Shown here in pieces: positions 7,220-14,977 of a DNA stretch of 16,430 bases (positions are counted from its first letter, which is position 1; every line of letters starts with the position of its first letter). The DNA lies in the NCBI GenBank assembly GCA_964607865.1, contig CAZSLZ010000073.1, positions 1-16,430 of the forward strand. Reading direction: 5' to 3'. A program made the translations under genes and the position numbers. A model generated the notes under the pieces. The model was given only the letters and a program-made list of their open reading frames with translations. It ran no database searches and was not told where the DNA came from. Origin of the DNA: CAZSLZ01 sp964607865. GTDB lineage: Bacteria > Vulcanimicrobiota > JAJTBE01 > CAZSLZ01.

Positions 7220-8365
7220 GTGATGGAAAATTCAGGCCAGCCTGCCTCAGGAGCAACGGTAACTTATCAGCAGACAACCGCCGCCCGGAGGCAGGATGCC
7301 AGCACCAGCAAGAACTCACAGGGATATTTCGATTTTGAATTGCCCCCCGGAGAGGGAACCATGACGGTAAGAGATACCAATAATGTGGTTATTCACGAAG
7401 GAGTACCTGTAAGTCTTACGGCAGGAACCGCCACCAGGGTAGATTTTCCTGGAGGTCAGTTAATGTCCCTTAATTTTTATCAAATTTCTGCCACCATCGA
7501 CGAAAACAGTAATCAAAATTCACGTTGGGGCGAAGTGGCAATTTCTCTGCCGGCGGGTAACAGTGTCAGATATTTCAATCTTTCGGTTAACGAACAGTGG
7601 GTTTTACAAAACGTTCCCCTGACAGCCACTGATGATACTGATATTGTTCATGCTGCCTTTGACCTGGGGGTGCAATCAGGCACTCCTTTTAGCAGGCTTG
7701 ATTTCTCTGCCTGTCTGGCCACTGAAACCAAGTCGTCAAAACCTGATTTTGAGCTTATAGCCCCTGTAGAATCTCTTCAGCATATTTTCAACAGCGGCCT
7801 TTATGAATTCAATGCCGAATTCAATGCGCCTCTGGCTTCAATTATTGGAGGAGAGTCCTCAGATTCAGCTTCACATAGTGGAGATTTCCCCAACCAGGAA
7901 TGCGGAAAGAATGAATGCGCTCCGGCAGCGGCGTCAAACAGCATAAAATTCCTGGATGCAAATTCTGAACAGGATCTCTCAGGATTTGATGACATTGATA
8001 CCATGAAAAATGCCATGAACTTCAATAACGGTGTTGCTGCAGACTGGTACAATGCAAAAGATCAATATATGCAGGAAGATGAACATCCTATTACCACAAC
8101 CCATACTACCGATTCTGATGTCGCAATTCAGGCAATTAAAGACGGTAAGGATGTGGAAATTACTGGTGGCTGGCACGTTGCAGCTGTGGTTGGAATCACC
8201 AAAACCAGTGATGGCAAATATGAAATTGAAGTGGTTCACGATAAGAAACAGGGTGAATCCGGCGGATTGACCAAGGAAACCATTACTTATGATCCCGGCA
8301 CTGGTAAAATTTCGGGAAGCCCAGGTTTCTTTGACGGAGGTATTTTCCGCCACTTTACGATTTAA
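7220..8365 (+). CDS. Lipoprotein with Ig-like domain and C39/papain-like C-terminal domain
   Basis: The intact part of the frame codes for 381 residues from a GTG at 7220; the natural protein probably starts at 7063 (see the frameshift entry). The N-terminal 70-80 residues (YGRVMENSGQPASGATVTYQ, GYFDFELPPGEGTMTVRD) fit a carboxypeptidase regulatory-like, Ig-type fold common in surface proteins. A middle beta-rich segment follows. The last 150 residues show a Cys-His-Asp arrangement: ECAPAAASNSIKFL (Cys codon at 7916), GWHVAAVVGI (His codon at 8174) and VVHDKKQ (Asp codon at 8240), in the order of papain-fold C39-type peptidases. A second Cys (codon 7901) precedes it. Cysteine peptidase or amidase activity at the cell surface is inferred from this pattern alone. 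A hairpin terminator follows at 8404. Confidence 0.7.
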   Translation: MMENSGQPASGATVTYQQTTAARRQDASTSKNSQGYFDFELPPGEGTMTVRDTNNVVIHEGVPVSLTAGTATRVDFPGGQLMSLNFYQISATIDENSNQNSRWGEVAISLPAGNSVRYFNLSVNEQWVLQNVPLTATDDTDIVHAAFDLGVQSGTPFSRLDFSACLATETKSSKPDFELIAPVESLQHIFNSGLYEFNAEFNAPLASIIGGESSDSASHSGDFPNQECGKNECAPAAASNSIKFLDANSEQDLSGFDDIDTMKNAMNFNNGVAADWYNAKDQYMQEDEHPITTTHTTDSDVAIQAIKDGKDVEITGGWHVAAVVGITKTSDGKYEIEVVHDKKQGESGGLTKETITYDPGTGKISGSPGFFDGGIFRHFTI

Positions 8366-8403
8366 TAGGTAAACGAATCCTGATAACTTTCAACGTCAAT
8401 AAT

Positions 8404-8437
8404 GGGGCTGTCCCAAAAGGGCAGCCCTGTTTAATTT
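8404..8437 (+). terminator. Intrinsic terminator after the C39-like lipoprotein gene
   Basis: GGGCTGTCCC, an AAAA loop and GGGCAGCCC form a GC-rich stem of nine pairs with one bulged T, followed by TGTTTAATTT. It sits 38 bases past the stop codon at 8365. The T-tail is imperfect but adequate. Confidence 0.7.
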
Positions 8438-8602
8438 ACATTAAAATTTGTTGAAACTTACCAGGGATTATAAATGAAGAAATATGGAATGGGGGAAAGT
8501 AGCCTTCTGATAGAAAGATTAAATAAACCCCTGGATTTGTCCTGAATAACACAGGAATAAACCTGGAAGAACAGAATTTTTCTTATAATTGGAGAGTTAT
8601 TT

Positions 8603-9265
8603 ATGAGAAAAGAAGTAAGAATTTCAGCATCGGTTTTATCCTCAGATTTTTCCCGCCTGGGAGAAGAAGTGGATAAAGTGATTGAAGCTGGCGCAGACAT
8701 GATTCATATGGATGTCATGGACGGCCATTTTGTTCCGAACCTGACCATAGGGCCTGCGGTGATAAAGTCGGTTCGCAGTAGGGCCGGTTTGCCTTTTGAT
8801 ACTCATCTTATGCTGGACAATCCCCAGGATTATGTGGAAATTTTCAGGGAAGCCGGCGCTGATATTATAACAGTTCAGGCCGAGGCTTGTTATCATTTGC
8901 AACGGGTCCTGTGTTCAATAAGGGAAGCCGGCGCCAAAAGCGGGGTAGCTGTTAACCCTGCCACTCCGGTGGATTTTCTGCATTATGTTATGGATGTGGT
9001 GGATCTGGTGCTGGTGATGACTGTTAACCCGGGGTTTGGAGGCCAGGAATTTATTGAAAGTACAATCCCTAAAATAAGAGAAGTCAGAAAAATGATTGAC
9101 GAAACCGGAAGAGATATTTTTTTAGAAGTAGATGGGGGGATTTATCCCACCACGGCAAAAATTGCCATAGAGGCCGGCGCCGATTTACTGGTGTCGGGTT
9201 CCTGTATATTTGGTTCTTCTGATTACAAGCAAACTATCAATAAACTTAAAGAACCCGGCAGGTGA
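8603..9265 (+). CDS. rpe: Ribulose-phosphate 3-epimerase
   Basis: This 220-residue protein matches the normal length and all landmarks of the family. It interconverts D-ribulose 5-phosphate and D-xylulose 5-phosphate in the pentose phosphate pathway, in the cytoplasm, on a TIM barrel with a divalent metal. Visible motifs are SASVLSSDF (8-16), HMDVMDGHFVPN (35-46, metal ligands H35 and D37), THLM (67-70, H68), NPGFGGQ (142-148, phosphate loop) and EVDGGI (175-180, catalytic D177). GGAG lies eight to nine bases before the ATG. It is the first gene of a tight plus-strand cluster reaching 14292, and the next start comes four bases after its stop. The 237-bp spacer upstream contains the preceding terminator but no clear promoter. 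Confidence 0.96.
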   Translation: MRKEVRISASVLSSDFSRLGEEVDKVIEAGADMIHMDVMDGHFVPNLTIGPAVIKSVRSRAGLPFDTHLMLDNPQDYVEIFREAGADIITVQAEACYHLQRVLCSIREAGAKSGVAVNPATPVDFLHYVMDVVDLVLVMTVNPGFGGQEFIESTIPKIREVRKMIDETGRDIFLEVDGGIYPTTAKIAIEAGADLLVSGSCIFGSSDYKQTINKLKEPGR

Positions 9266-9269
9266 TAAT

Positions 9270-9911
9270 ATGAAAAACCTTTATTTGTGTATATTTTTTT
9301 TAGCCTTCAGCTTATCTGTTGGATATTGCCAGGATAAAAAGTGCCTGGAAGTATTTCCATTATCAGATTATTACTATAAACAGGTGTTTGTTGAGGGAAA
9401 AGTTGAAAAAATCGATAAGGGGGCCTGGACTTTAAACCGGGAGGTAATACTGGAACCAGGAAATTTTCAGGAAGGTGAGCTGTTAAAGATTAAAGGATTT
9501 CTGCTTCCACCCCGGGGAGCCAGTCAATACATTCATCCCTGGCTTGCCGTGGTGGAAAAACAGGATGGGAAAAGCAATGATTTTACCATAGATTTTTCCT
9601 CCGGCCCTCTTTCAATAAAAGGACGCAAGGCAGGAGAAATACAACAGCATCCCATCAACCTTAATGCAAAACATATCGATTATTTCGACACTGAAGCTTT
9701 GGGGCAGATTGTTGCTTATTTTAATGACGATAAGAAATACGGCCAATTCAAGAAGAGTAAGGGTGAAATTGTGTTGAAGGGCATGATTAAACCGGTTTTT
9801 GCCCGCCCAAAGGGCAGGGTAAAAGAATCTGAGCTTACCAAGGGGAGCTATAAGGGTTATTCTATTCAGGTACAGGAAGTATTGAAGATTCAGGAAAAAT
9901 GTGATGAGTAA
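9270..9911 (+). CDS. Secreted protein of unknown function
   Basis: The 213-residue product starts MKNLYLCIFFLAFSLSVGYC, a convincing signal peptide, with cleavage probably near residue 20. The Cys there lacks a good lipobox because Tyr precedes it, so signal peptidase I export is more likely. The mature protein is Lys/Glu-rich with alternating short hydrophobic stretches (YKQVFVEGKVEKIDKG, ELLKIKGFLLPP, KGEIVLKGMIKPVF) suggesting a beta-rich, possibly OB-like fold. I recognise no family. The frame extends 20 codons further upstream into rpe, but the ATG at 9270 begins directly at the signal peptide, four bases after the rpe stop, with AGGTG just ahead. It overlaps the next gene by eight bases, so the three genes are likely co-transcribed. 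Confidence 0.8.
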   Translation: MKNLYLCIFFLAFSLSVGYCQDKKCLEVFPLSDYYYKQVFVEGKVEKIDKGAWTLNREVILEPGNFQEGELLKIKGFLLPPRGASQYIHPWLAVVEKQDGKSNDFTIDFSSGPLSIKGRKAGEIQQHPINLNAKHIDYFDTEALGQIVAYFNDDKKYGQFKKSKGEIVLKGMIKPVFARPKGRVKESELTKGSYKGYSIQVQEVLKIQEKCDE

Positions 9912-10641
9912 ATATGCTTTCTTCGATGTGGATGGGGTGTTATACCGGGGTTATTCCCTGGTGGAATTTGCCGATTTCCTGGCGGAAAATGGTTGTCTGG
10001 ATGTTGAACAAAACAGGGTTATTCAAGAAGCTGTGGCTGAATACCAGGCTGGTAGATTGGATTACCACAACGGAACTGTGATGGTCAGCCGGGCTTATTC
10101 CCGGGGTTTGAAGGGGCAGGCTGAAGAAGAAATTCTTCATCAGGCCCGGAATTTTTTTGAAAAAACCTACCCTGTGAATTTCTTTCCCTATGCTTTGAAA
10201 CTGGTTGAAGCAGTTAGGGCTAAAGGTTATGAAGTCATTTTTGTTTCAGCTTCACCGGTAGAAATAATCGGTGAAATTGCCAGAAACTTCAGGGCGGCCC
10301 ATATCGGTTTAATTTCTGAAATAAATAACCGTTATTATACCGGAGAGATTTTACAAAACCTGGGATTTGAAGATGCCAAGGAAAAAACCCTTGCCCGGTT
10401 TGCCAGAGAACGAAATATTAACCTGCAGAAATCCCTGGCATTCGGCGACAGTGAGGGTGACCTGGGAATGCTTTCCCTGGTTGGGCTTCCATTTCCTGTA
10501 AACCCAACAGCTAATCTTTATGAATTCGCTTTACAGAAACAGTGGTATGTTATAGAAGATGACAGTATTAATCATGAAAAAACTGTGGTGGAAATAATTG
10601 ATAAATTTGAAAACTGTAACAATTGTAAAAAGATTTTTTGA
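9904..10641 (+). CDS. HAD-IB family phosphatase (SerB-like fold)
   Basis: The 245-residue protein has the full haloacid dehalogenase phosphatase set: motif I FFDVDGVLY (nucleophile D8, general acid D10), motif II VIFVSAS (S115), a motif III Lys at 159 or 161 (DAKEKTLARF) and motif IV FGDSEGD (D182, D186). The helical cap between motifs I and II (about 15-95) and the SAS motif match the HAD-IB subgroup, which includes phosphoserine phosphatases and related small-molecule phosphatases. It should hydrolyse a phosphate monoester in the cytoplasm; the substrate is not determined, though the sugar-phosphate neighbours make a sugar phosphate plausible. A GTG one codon earlier (9901) could also serve as start; AGGA at 9892 suits either. 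It overlaps the upstream gene by eight bases. Confidence 0.88.
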   Translation: MSKYAFFDVDGVLYRGYSLVEFADFLAENGCLDVEQNRVIQEAVAEYQAGRLDYHNGTVMVSRAYSRGLKGQAEEEILHQARNFFEKTYPVNFFPYALKLVEAVRAKGYEVIFVSASPVEIIGEIARNFRAAHIGLISEINNRYYTGEILQNLGFEDAKEKTLARFARERNINLQKSLAFGDSEGDLGMLSLVGLPFPVNPTANLYEFALQKQWYVIEDDSINHEKTVVEIIDKFENCNNCKKIF

Positions 10642-10703
10642 AATAGAGGATTTATAAAAAATCATGAAGTAGTAAAAATATATAACTTTTTCGGGGGTTT
10701 TTC

Positions 10704-11687
10704 ATGAAAAACAAACTATTCGGTTTTATTAACGGTTCCACAGAAAAAATTATGGTTTTAATCCTGTTTCTTTCGGTTCTGACTTTTTCTGGGGCTGGTT
10801 GTTCCAGCAAGACCAGAGAGGCCAATGAACATATGAAATTTGGCAATCAGCTTGCCGAAGAAGCTAAATATGAGGAAGCTGCCCAGGAGTTTTATAAATA
10901 TATCCAACTGAAACCCAAGGACCCCGAGGGCTATATTGTGATATTACAGGCCCTGAAAATGTCGGAACGGGAGGATGAATATTATACAATTTTAAAAAAG
11001 GCAAACACTTTTTTCCCCGATAACGAAAGGATTTTATTGGAACAGGCTTCTTTTTTTATCAGTAAAGGACAATATGAAAAAGCCAGGGAGATTTTAAACA
11101 AGGTATTGGAAAAATCGCCGGACAATTTAAGCGGATTGACACTGAAGGGGATATTATTGACCAACGAAAATGAACTGGATCAGGCTTTTGATGTATTCAA
11201 AAAAGTGATATTTTCTTCTGAATCGCAAAAAGAAGAAAATAAAGCTATGGTGAAGATCGCCTACACTTATCTTTTAGAGTTTATTGGTTCACAGGCAAAA
11301 GTGAATAAAGCCAGTATGGATATAATTTTAAAGGCGATTAAGGAGTTGCCCGATTATGGTCGGGGTTACAGCGTGCTGGGAATATATTATTACAAAAATG
11401 GCGAGTTGGAAAGCGCCGAGAAACGGTTTAAGATTGCCCTCCAAAAGGATATTGACCAGGAAGCCTTCGCTTATAAAATGCTGGGCAGAATTTATGAAAA
11501 ACAGGGCAGAACCGAAGAGGCCATTGCCAACTATGAAAAATTTCTGGAAGCATATGGCAAGGATGGCCGGGATTTTATTTCGCCTGAAAAAATTTCCCAG
11601 ATTCAGGTTTACTCGAGTATAGAACCCACCTTTATGAACCTGAAAGAAGTAAGGGAAAAAGTAAAGCAATTAAAAGGAAATAAATAA
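10704..11687 (+). CDS. TPR-repeat lipoprotein
   Basis: The product is 327 residues with a long n-region and a lipoprotein signal ending FSGAGC (Cys at 33), so it should be membrane-anchored outside the cytoplasm. The mature part is built of tetratricopeptide repeats: AEEAKYEEAAQEFYKYIQLK, SKGQYEKAREILNKVLEKSP, YYKNGELESAEKRFKIALQK and YEKQGRTEEAIANYEKFLEA all show the Tyr/Ala/Leu spacing and the terminal Pro or Lys of TPRs. TPRs bind partner proteins; none is identified. CGGGGG lies seven bases before the ATG at 10704. A 62-bp spacer separates it from the HAD gene. Its stop TAA shares one base with the next start (TAATG), so the aldolase gene is probably translationally coupled to it. Confidence 0.88.
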   Translation: MKNKLFGFINGSTEKIMVLILFLSVLTFSGAGCSSKTREANEHMKFGNQLAEEAKYEEAAQEFYKYIQLKPKDPEGYIVILQALKMSEREDEYYTILKKANTFFPDNERILLEQASFFISKGQYEKAREILNKVLEKSPDNLSGLTLKGILLTNENELDQAFDVFKKVIFSSESQKEENKAMVKIAYTYLLEFIGSQAKVNKASMDIILKAIKELPDYGRGYSVLGIYYYKNGELESAEKRFKIALQKDIDQEAFAYKMLGRIYEKQGRTEEAIANYEKFLEAYGKDGRDFISPEKISQIQVYSSIEPTFMNLKEVREKVKQLKGNK

Positions 11688-12466
11688 TGAACTCTTGGGA
11701 TCGCTCCTTGAACAGCGAATCAGTGAAAACAATAGTTCGAGAAATACTTCTGAAAAAACCCGAACTCGCAGCTGACCAAGTTGTTCCCATTGTAATTGAT
11801 GTTATAAAAAGAATTACCCCTATACCAGAGATTGAAAAATTCAGGGCTCAGATAATTGATGCTGGCCGGCATTTGTATAACATAGGGTTTATGCCTGCCA
11901 CCTCGGGAAACATTTCAGTAAGGCTGCCCGACAATACTCTTCTGATCTCAGCTTCCGGCATAAAAAAAGGCAAGTTGAAACCTGCTGACATTTTACATAT
12001 TGATCTGAGTGGCAGAATTGTAACTCCATCCGACAGGAAACCTTCCAGCGAAACAAAAATGCACCTGGCAGTTTACCGTGAGCGCCCCGATATAAACGTT
12101 GTGGTTCATACCCACCCCCCTTATTCCACTGCCTTGGCTGCAGCCCGAATTACCCTGGATGCACCGATTCTGCCTGAAACAATTCTATTTCTGGGGAAAA
12201 TTCCGCTGGTTGAATACTCCACCCCTTCAACCAGAGAAGTTTCCGATAACCTGATTCCCTGGCTTTCCGATCACCAGGCGTTTTTATTGGCGAACCACGG
12301 CGCATTGGTTCTTGGTGAAAACCTTGAACAGGCGGTTGACCGGATGGAACTGCTGGAAAACTATGCCAGGATTTATTCTGTTTCCAATCAGCTTGGTGGG
12401 CCGGTAGAACTGACTCGGCAGGAATTAAGCAGGCTTATTGATGTCTGGAAAAACCGGGGTAGTTAA
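11687..12466 (+). CDS. Class II aldolase/adducin-family enzyme
   Basis: The 259-residue protein carries the zinc-dependent class II aldolase signature: TSGNISVR (72-79), SASGIKKGKL (88-97), SSETKMH (120-126, E122 in the catalytic Glu position), VHTHPP (H141 and H143, zinc ligands) and ANHGA (H204, third zinc ligand). The family includes L-fuculose- and L-rhamnulose-phosphate aldolases, L-ribulose-5-phosphate 4-epimerase and methylthioribulose-1-phosphate dehydratase, all acting on phosphorylated sugars in the cytoplasm; the member cannot be fixed here. The first 50 residues precede the usual fold start and form a helical extension. The start overlaps the TPR gene stop by one base, with AAGGA nine to ten bases before, and the stop overlaps the radical SAM start by one base. 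Confidence 0.9.
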   Translation: MNSWDRSLNSESVKTIVREILLKKPELAADQVVPIVIDVIKRITPIPEIEKFRAQIIDAGRHLYNIGFMPATSGNISVRLPDNTLLISASGIKKGKLKPADILHIDLSGRIVTPSDRKPSSETKMHLAVYRERPDINVVVHTHPPYSTALAAARITLDAPILPETILFLGKIPLVEYSTPSTREVSDNLIPWLSDHQAFLLANHGALVLGENLEQAVDRMELLENYARIYSVSNQLGGPVELTRQELSRLIDVWKNRGS

Positions 12467-14292
12467 TGAAAGCTGGCGATATAAAGAAGACAAAGAGAGA
12501 ACTTGACCTGTTGTTAATTCATTGCGATCTTTTTTATGGCCAGTGTTTTCCTGATGTTAACCTGGGTTTGCAGTATATTGCCACTTATTTGAAAAAAAAC
12601 GGTTTCAGGGTATCAATTCTGGGAAACCGGGATTTCTACATAAAGACACCCCTGGAACTGGAATGGGTGATAGTTAAAAAAAAGCCCAGAATTATTGGTT
12701 TCTATACCATAAGCGACAATATAGAACTTGTTGTTGATACAGCTGGGATTATAAGGGAGTTGAACCCTGATGCCTATATCATTGCCGGTGGGCCTCTTGC
12801 CACAGGCATAGGGAAAGATTTTCTGGAGGAATTCAAAGTTTTTGATGCCCTTATTACCGGCGAGGGTGAGTATCCCTGCCTTAATTTATGTAACTATTTC
12901 GTTCATAAAAAAGGTGGTTTAGGCCAGATACCCGGCCTGATTTTCCGGGAAGAAAATAGAATTGTGTCAGGCCCGCCAGCAAAATTGATTGAAAATTTGG
13001 ACACTTTACCCTTTCCTGACCTAAAATATACCCTGGATCAGACCAAATTTCAGATTGTTTCGGGCAGGGGTTGCCCATATAAATGCGCTTTTTGCTTTCA
13101 GGCAGGCCATGGGCTCAAGTTCCGGTTTCGATCTGCGGAAAATGTTCTGGAAGAGGTTATTCATAACCTTAACCATACCCCTGCAGTAGGTTTTGATTTT
13201 TGTGATGATGCCTTTATTGTGGATTTAAAAAGATGTGAGAAGATTGCAGAAGGATTGCAGGAATACCGTCAGAAAACCGGCAGGGATTTTATCTTTTTCT
13301 GCCAGGGCAGGGCGAATGTAGTGGATAAAAACCGGAAGCTAATCAAGAAACTAATTGATGCCGGAATGGTAAAGATGCAGATAGGTATTGAAACCGGCGC
13401 CCCTGAAATTCTGAAAATATACAACAAACAATTGGATATTAGCCAGGTTCGAAATACGGTTGAAATTTTTACCGGCTTGGGCAGGGCTACCTTGGCAGGG
13501 GGTTTTATTCTGGGAGGGCCCGCCGAGAGTTATGAAACTTTTGAAAAATCGGTGGAGCTGGCGCGGGAATTGATTCAGGCAGGGCCGGGTATTTTTGAGG
13601 TTTCGTCGGGTTTTCTGGGAGCCTATCCCGGTACTGAAATAGCAGAAAACCCCGGAAAATTCAGCCTGAAACTTATTGAACCCGATTTTTCAAAAGGCCA
13701 TTCCCTGGAAGATGTTCAGTTTGAAACTCCATTTTTAAATCGAAACCAATTAAGACAAATAAAAATACAGTTTCAAAATGAATGCTTGCGGGCGATGGAA
13801 TCGGTTCTGGGAAAAATTCCCGAAAGGCTTGTAAAACTGCATTTCAAATGGGCGGAAAAATATGGCCTTTATACCGAATGGTATTCTCGGTTTTTTCAGA
13901 ACATGGCCCCATTACAGAATTATTTTAATTACCTTGATATGAAGCCATGCCGAAAAATGGAAGATATCGATGACAGGGGACTGCTGGATGTTTACCCCAC
14001 ACGGACCGTGCTGGGTCGTAACTACGACGCTGAAGGAAACATCATACTTCCTTATTCCACCCATAAGGTTATTCTTACAGATCCCATAGAAAAAAAAGCC
14101 TATGAATTATCTTCAGGAAAACTAAGAACCAGAGAGATAATCCAGAGGCTACAAAGGGAATATAAGGAAGATTTAGATGTTGGTCATCTATTAACCAACT
14201 TTTTAAAACCTTTTTATAAAAAACTTGAAAGATCTTATCACATCATTTTCAATAATTATACTCATAGCTTAAAAAGAGAGGAAAATAAATAG
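12466..14292 (+). CDS. B12-binding-type radical SAM protein with C-terminal extension
   Basis: The 608-residue protein has an N-terminal cobalamin-binding-like Rossmann domain (about 12-145, including NLGLQYIATYLKKNGFRV and AGGPLAT) and a radical SAM core with GCPYKCAFC (C203, C207, C210 ligating a 4Fe-4S cluster), followed by GIETGAPEILKIYNK and GGFILGGPAE. This layout matches the B12-binding radical SAM class, which does methyl transfers, cyclisations and anaerobic ring chemistry; the substrate is not known. The usual DxHxxG cobalamin motif was not seen, so cobalamin use is uncertain. After the core, a region from about 440 ends in a winged-helix or PqqD-like segment (VILTDPIEKKAYELSSGKLR to about 600). 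It shares one base with the aldolase stop (TAATG), so translational coupling is likely. Confidence 0.88.
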   Translation: MKAGDIKKTKRELDLLLIHCDLFYGQCFPDVNLGLQYIATYLKKNGFRVSILGNRDFYIKTPLELEWVIVKKKPRIIGFYTISDNIELVVDTAGIIRELNPDAYIIAGGPLATGIGKDFLEEFKVFDALITGEGEYPCLNLCNYFVHKKGGLGQIPGLIFREENRIVSGPPAKLIENLDTLPFPDLKYTLDQTKFQIVSGRGCPYKCAFCFQAGHGLKFRFRSAENVLEEVIHNLNHTPAVGFDFCDDAFIVDLKRCEKIAEGLQEYRQKTGRDFIFFCQGRANVVDKNRKLIKKLIDAGMVKMQIGIETGAPEILKIYNKQLDISQVRNTVEIFTGLGRATLAGGFILGGPAESYETFEKSVELARELIQAGPGIFEVSSGFLGAYPGTEIAENPGKFSLKLIEPDFSKGHSLEDVQFETPFLNRNQLRQIKIQFQNECLRAMESVLGKIPERLVKLHFKWAEKYGLYTEWYSRFFQNMAPLQNYFNYLDMKPCRKMEDIDDRGLLDVYPTRTVLGRNYDAEGNIILPYSTHKVILTDPIEKKAYELSSGKLRTREIIQRLQREYKEDLDVGHLLTNFLKPFYKKLERSYHIIFNNYTHSLKREENK

Positions 14293-14316
14293 ACCGGTTG
14301 GCCGGCCTAACCATAT

Positions 14317-14754
14317 TCAGTTCTGGCTGTTGTCAGGCAACTTCAGCATTTTTAAATCTGAGGTAATGGGCTTTAAGAGTTTATCATTTACAGGATGCCA
14401 TTTGCCTACGGTTTCTTCGCCGGGCTGCCAGGAAAAATATCCCAGATCACCCTGGATAATAGTGGGGAAATCCACAAATCCGGTATTGATATCTCTTACC
14501 ACCAGCCCCTTGGCTATTAGTTGCTGATAACTTTCTACCAATTGCTGATGAATACTCATCAAGGCGGCAATATTTTCTTTTAACTCCTGCCTGTTGCCGT
14601 TTTCACTGATTTTTGCCTTCAATTTTCCTGTTTCCACCAGCTTTCTTGCCAGTTTTTCCTTCTTACTGTTTATTTCAGTAATTACAGACTGAATTTCCGG
14701 CAATATATCATTGGCTTCTTCCAGGGTAAAAAACTTCATCTTCAAACTATCCAT
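14317..14754 (-). CDS. DUF2203 family protein
   Basis: The 145-residue protein fits the DUF2203 pattern: an N-terminal KFFTLEEANDILPEI, a central coiled helical region (about 25-85, Lys/Glu/Gln-rich), then VRDINTGFVDFP, GYFSWQPGEE and KWHPVND near the C-terminus. The family is widespread in bacteria and has no established function; it is cytoplasmic, with no signal or membrane segment here. The ATG at 14754 follows AGGTGA by six bases. A TTG two codons upstream and an ATG five codons downstream (14739, MKFFTL) are alternatives, and the latter is where most family members would begin. It converges on the radical SAM gene across 24 bp and is divergent from alaS. Confidence 0.85.
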   Translation of the reverse strand: MDSLKMKFFTLEEANDILPEIQSVITEINSKKEKLARKLVETGKLKAKISENGNRQELKENIAALMSIHQQLVESYQQLIAKGLVVRDINTGFVDFPTIIQGDLGYFSWQPGEETVGKWHPVNDKLLKPITSDLKMLKLPDNSQN

Positions 14755-14933
14755 ACTCAATCACCTTTTCCCTAATTAATAATTGTATATTTATATATTT
14801 TTATTTTGCGTTCTGTTTTATTGGTTGCAAAATATTTTTTGTTATTCCATTTTAAATTATAACTATTTTTGAATGATTTCCTGATATATTCTTTGGGCTG
14901 TTTTGCAGGAACTTGAAGCACTGACCCGAAAAA

Positions 14934-14960
14934 TTGACACGGATTAACAAGAATTATTCC
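14934..14960 (+). promoter_or_regulatory. Candidate alaS promoter
   Basis: A perfect TTGACA (14934-14939) stands 39 bases before the alaS ATG, but the following -10 is poor (TATTCC at 14955-14960, 15-base spacer). In the 223 bp between the DUF2203 and alaS starts I see no T-box, no riboswitch motif and no other gene. Confidence 0.3.
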
Positions 14961-14977
14961 CTTCTGGAGGTTTTAAT

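Noticed and set aside
8404..8420. GGGGCTGTCCCAAAAGG, resembling an insertion-sequence terminal repeat
   Set aside because: It forms the 5' arm of a terminator hairpin after a gene, and there is no transposase, matching distant inverted copy or target duplication.
8584..8589. TATAAT just before rpe as a -10 box
   Set aside because: Transcription from it would start inside or after the GGAG ribosome site, and no -35 lies 16-18 bases upstream.
14293..14316. GGTTGGCCGGCCTAACC palindrome between radical SAM and DUF2203 genes as a terminator
   Set aside because: The stem is about six pairs with a bulge and there is no T-tract on either strand.
14755..14977. T-box or riboswitch leader ahead of alaS
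   Set aside because: No T-box consensus, specifier stem or terminator hairpin is visible in the spacer.
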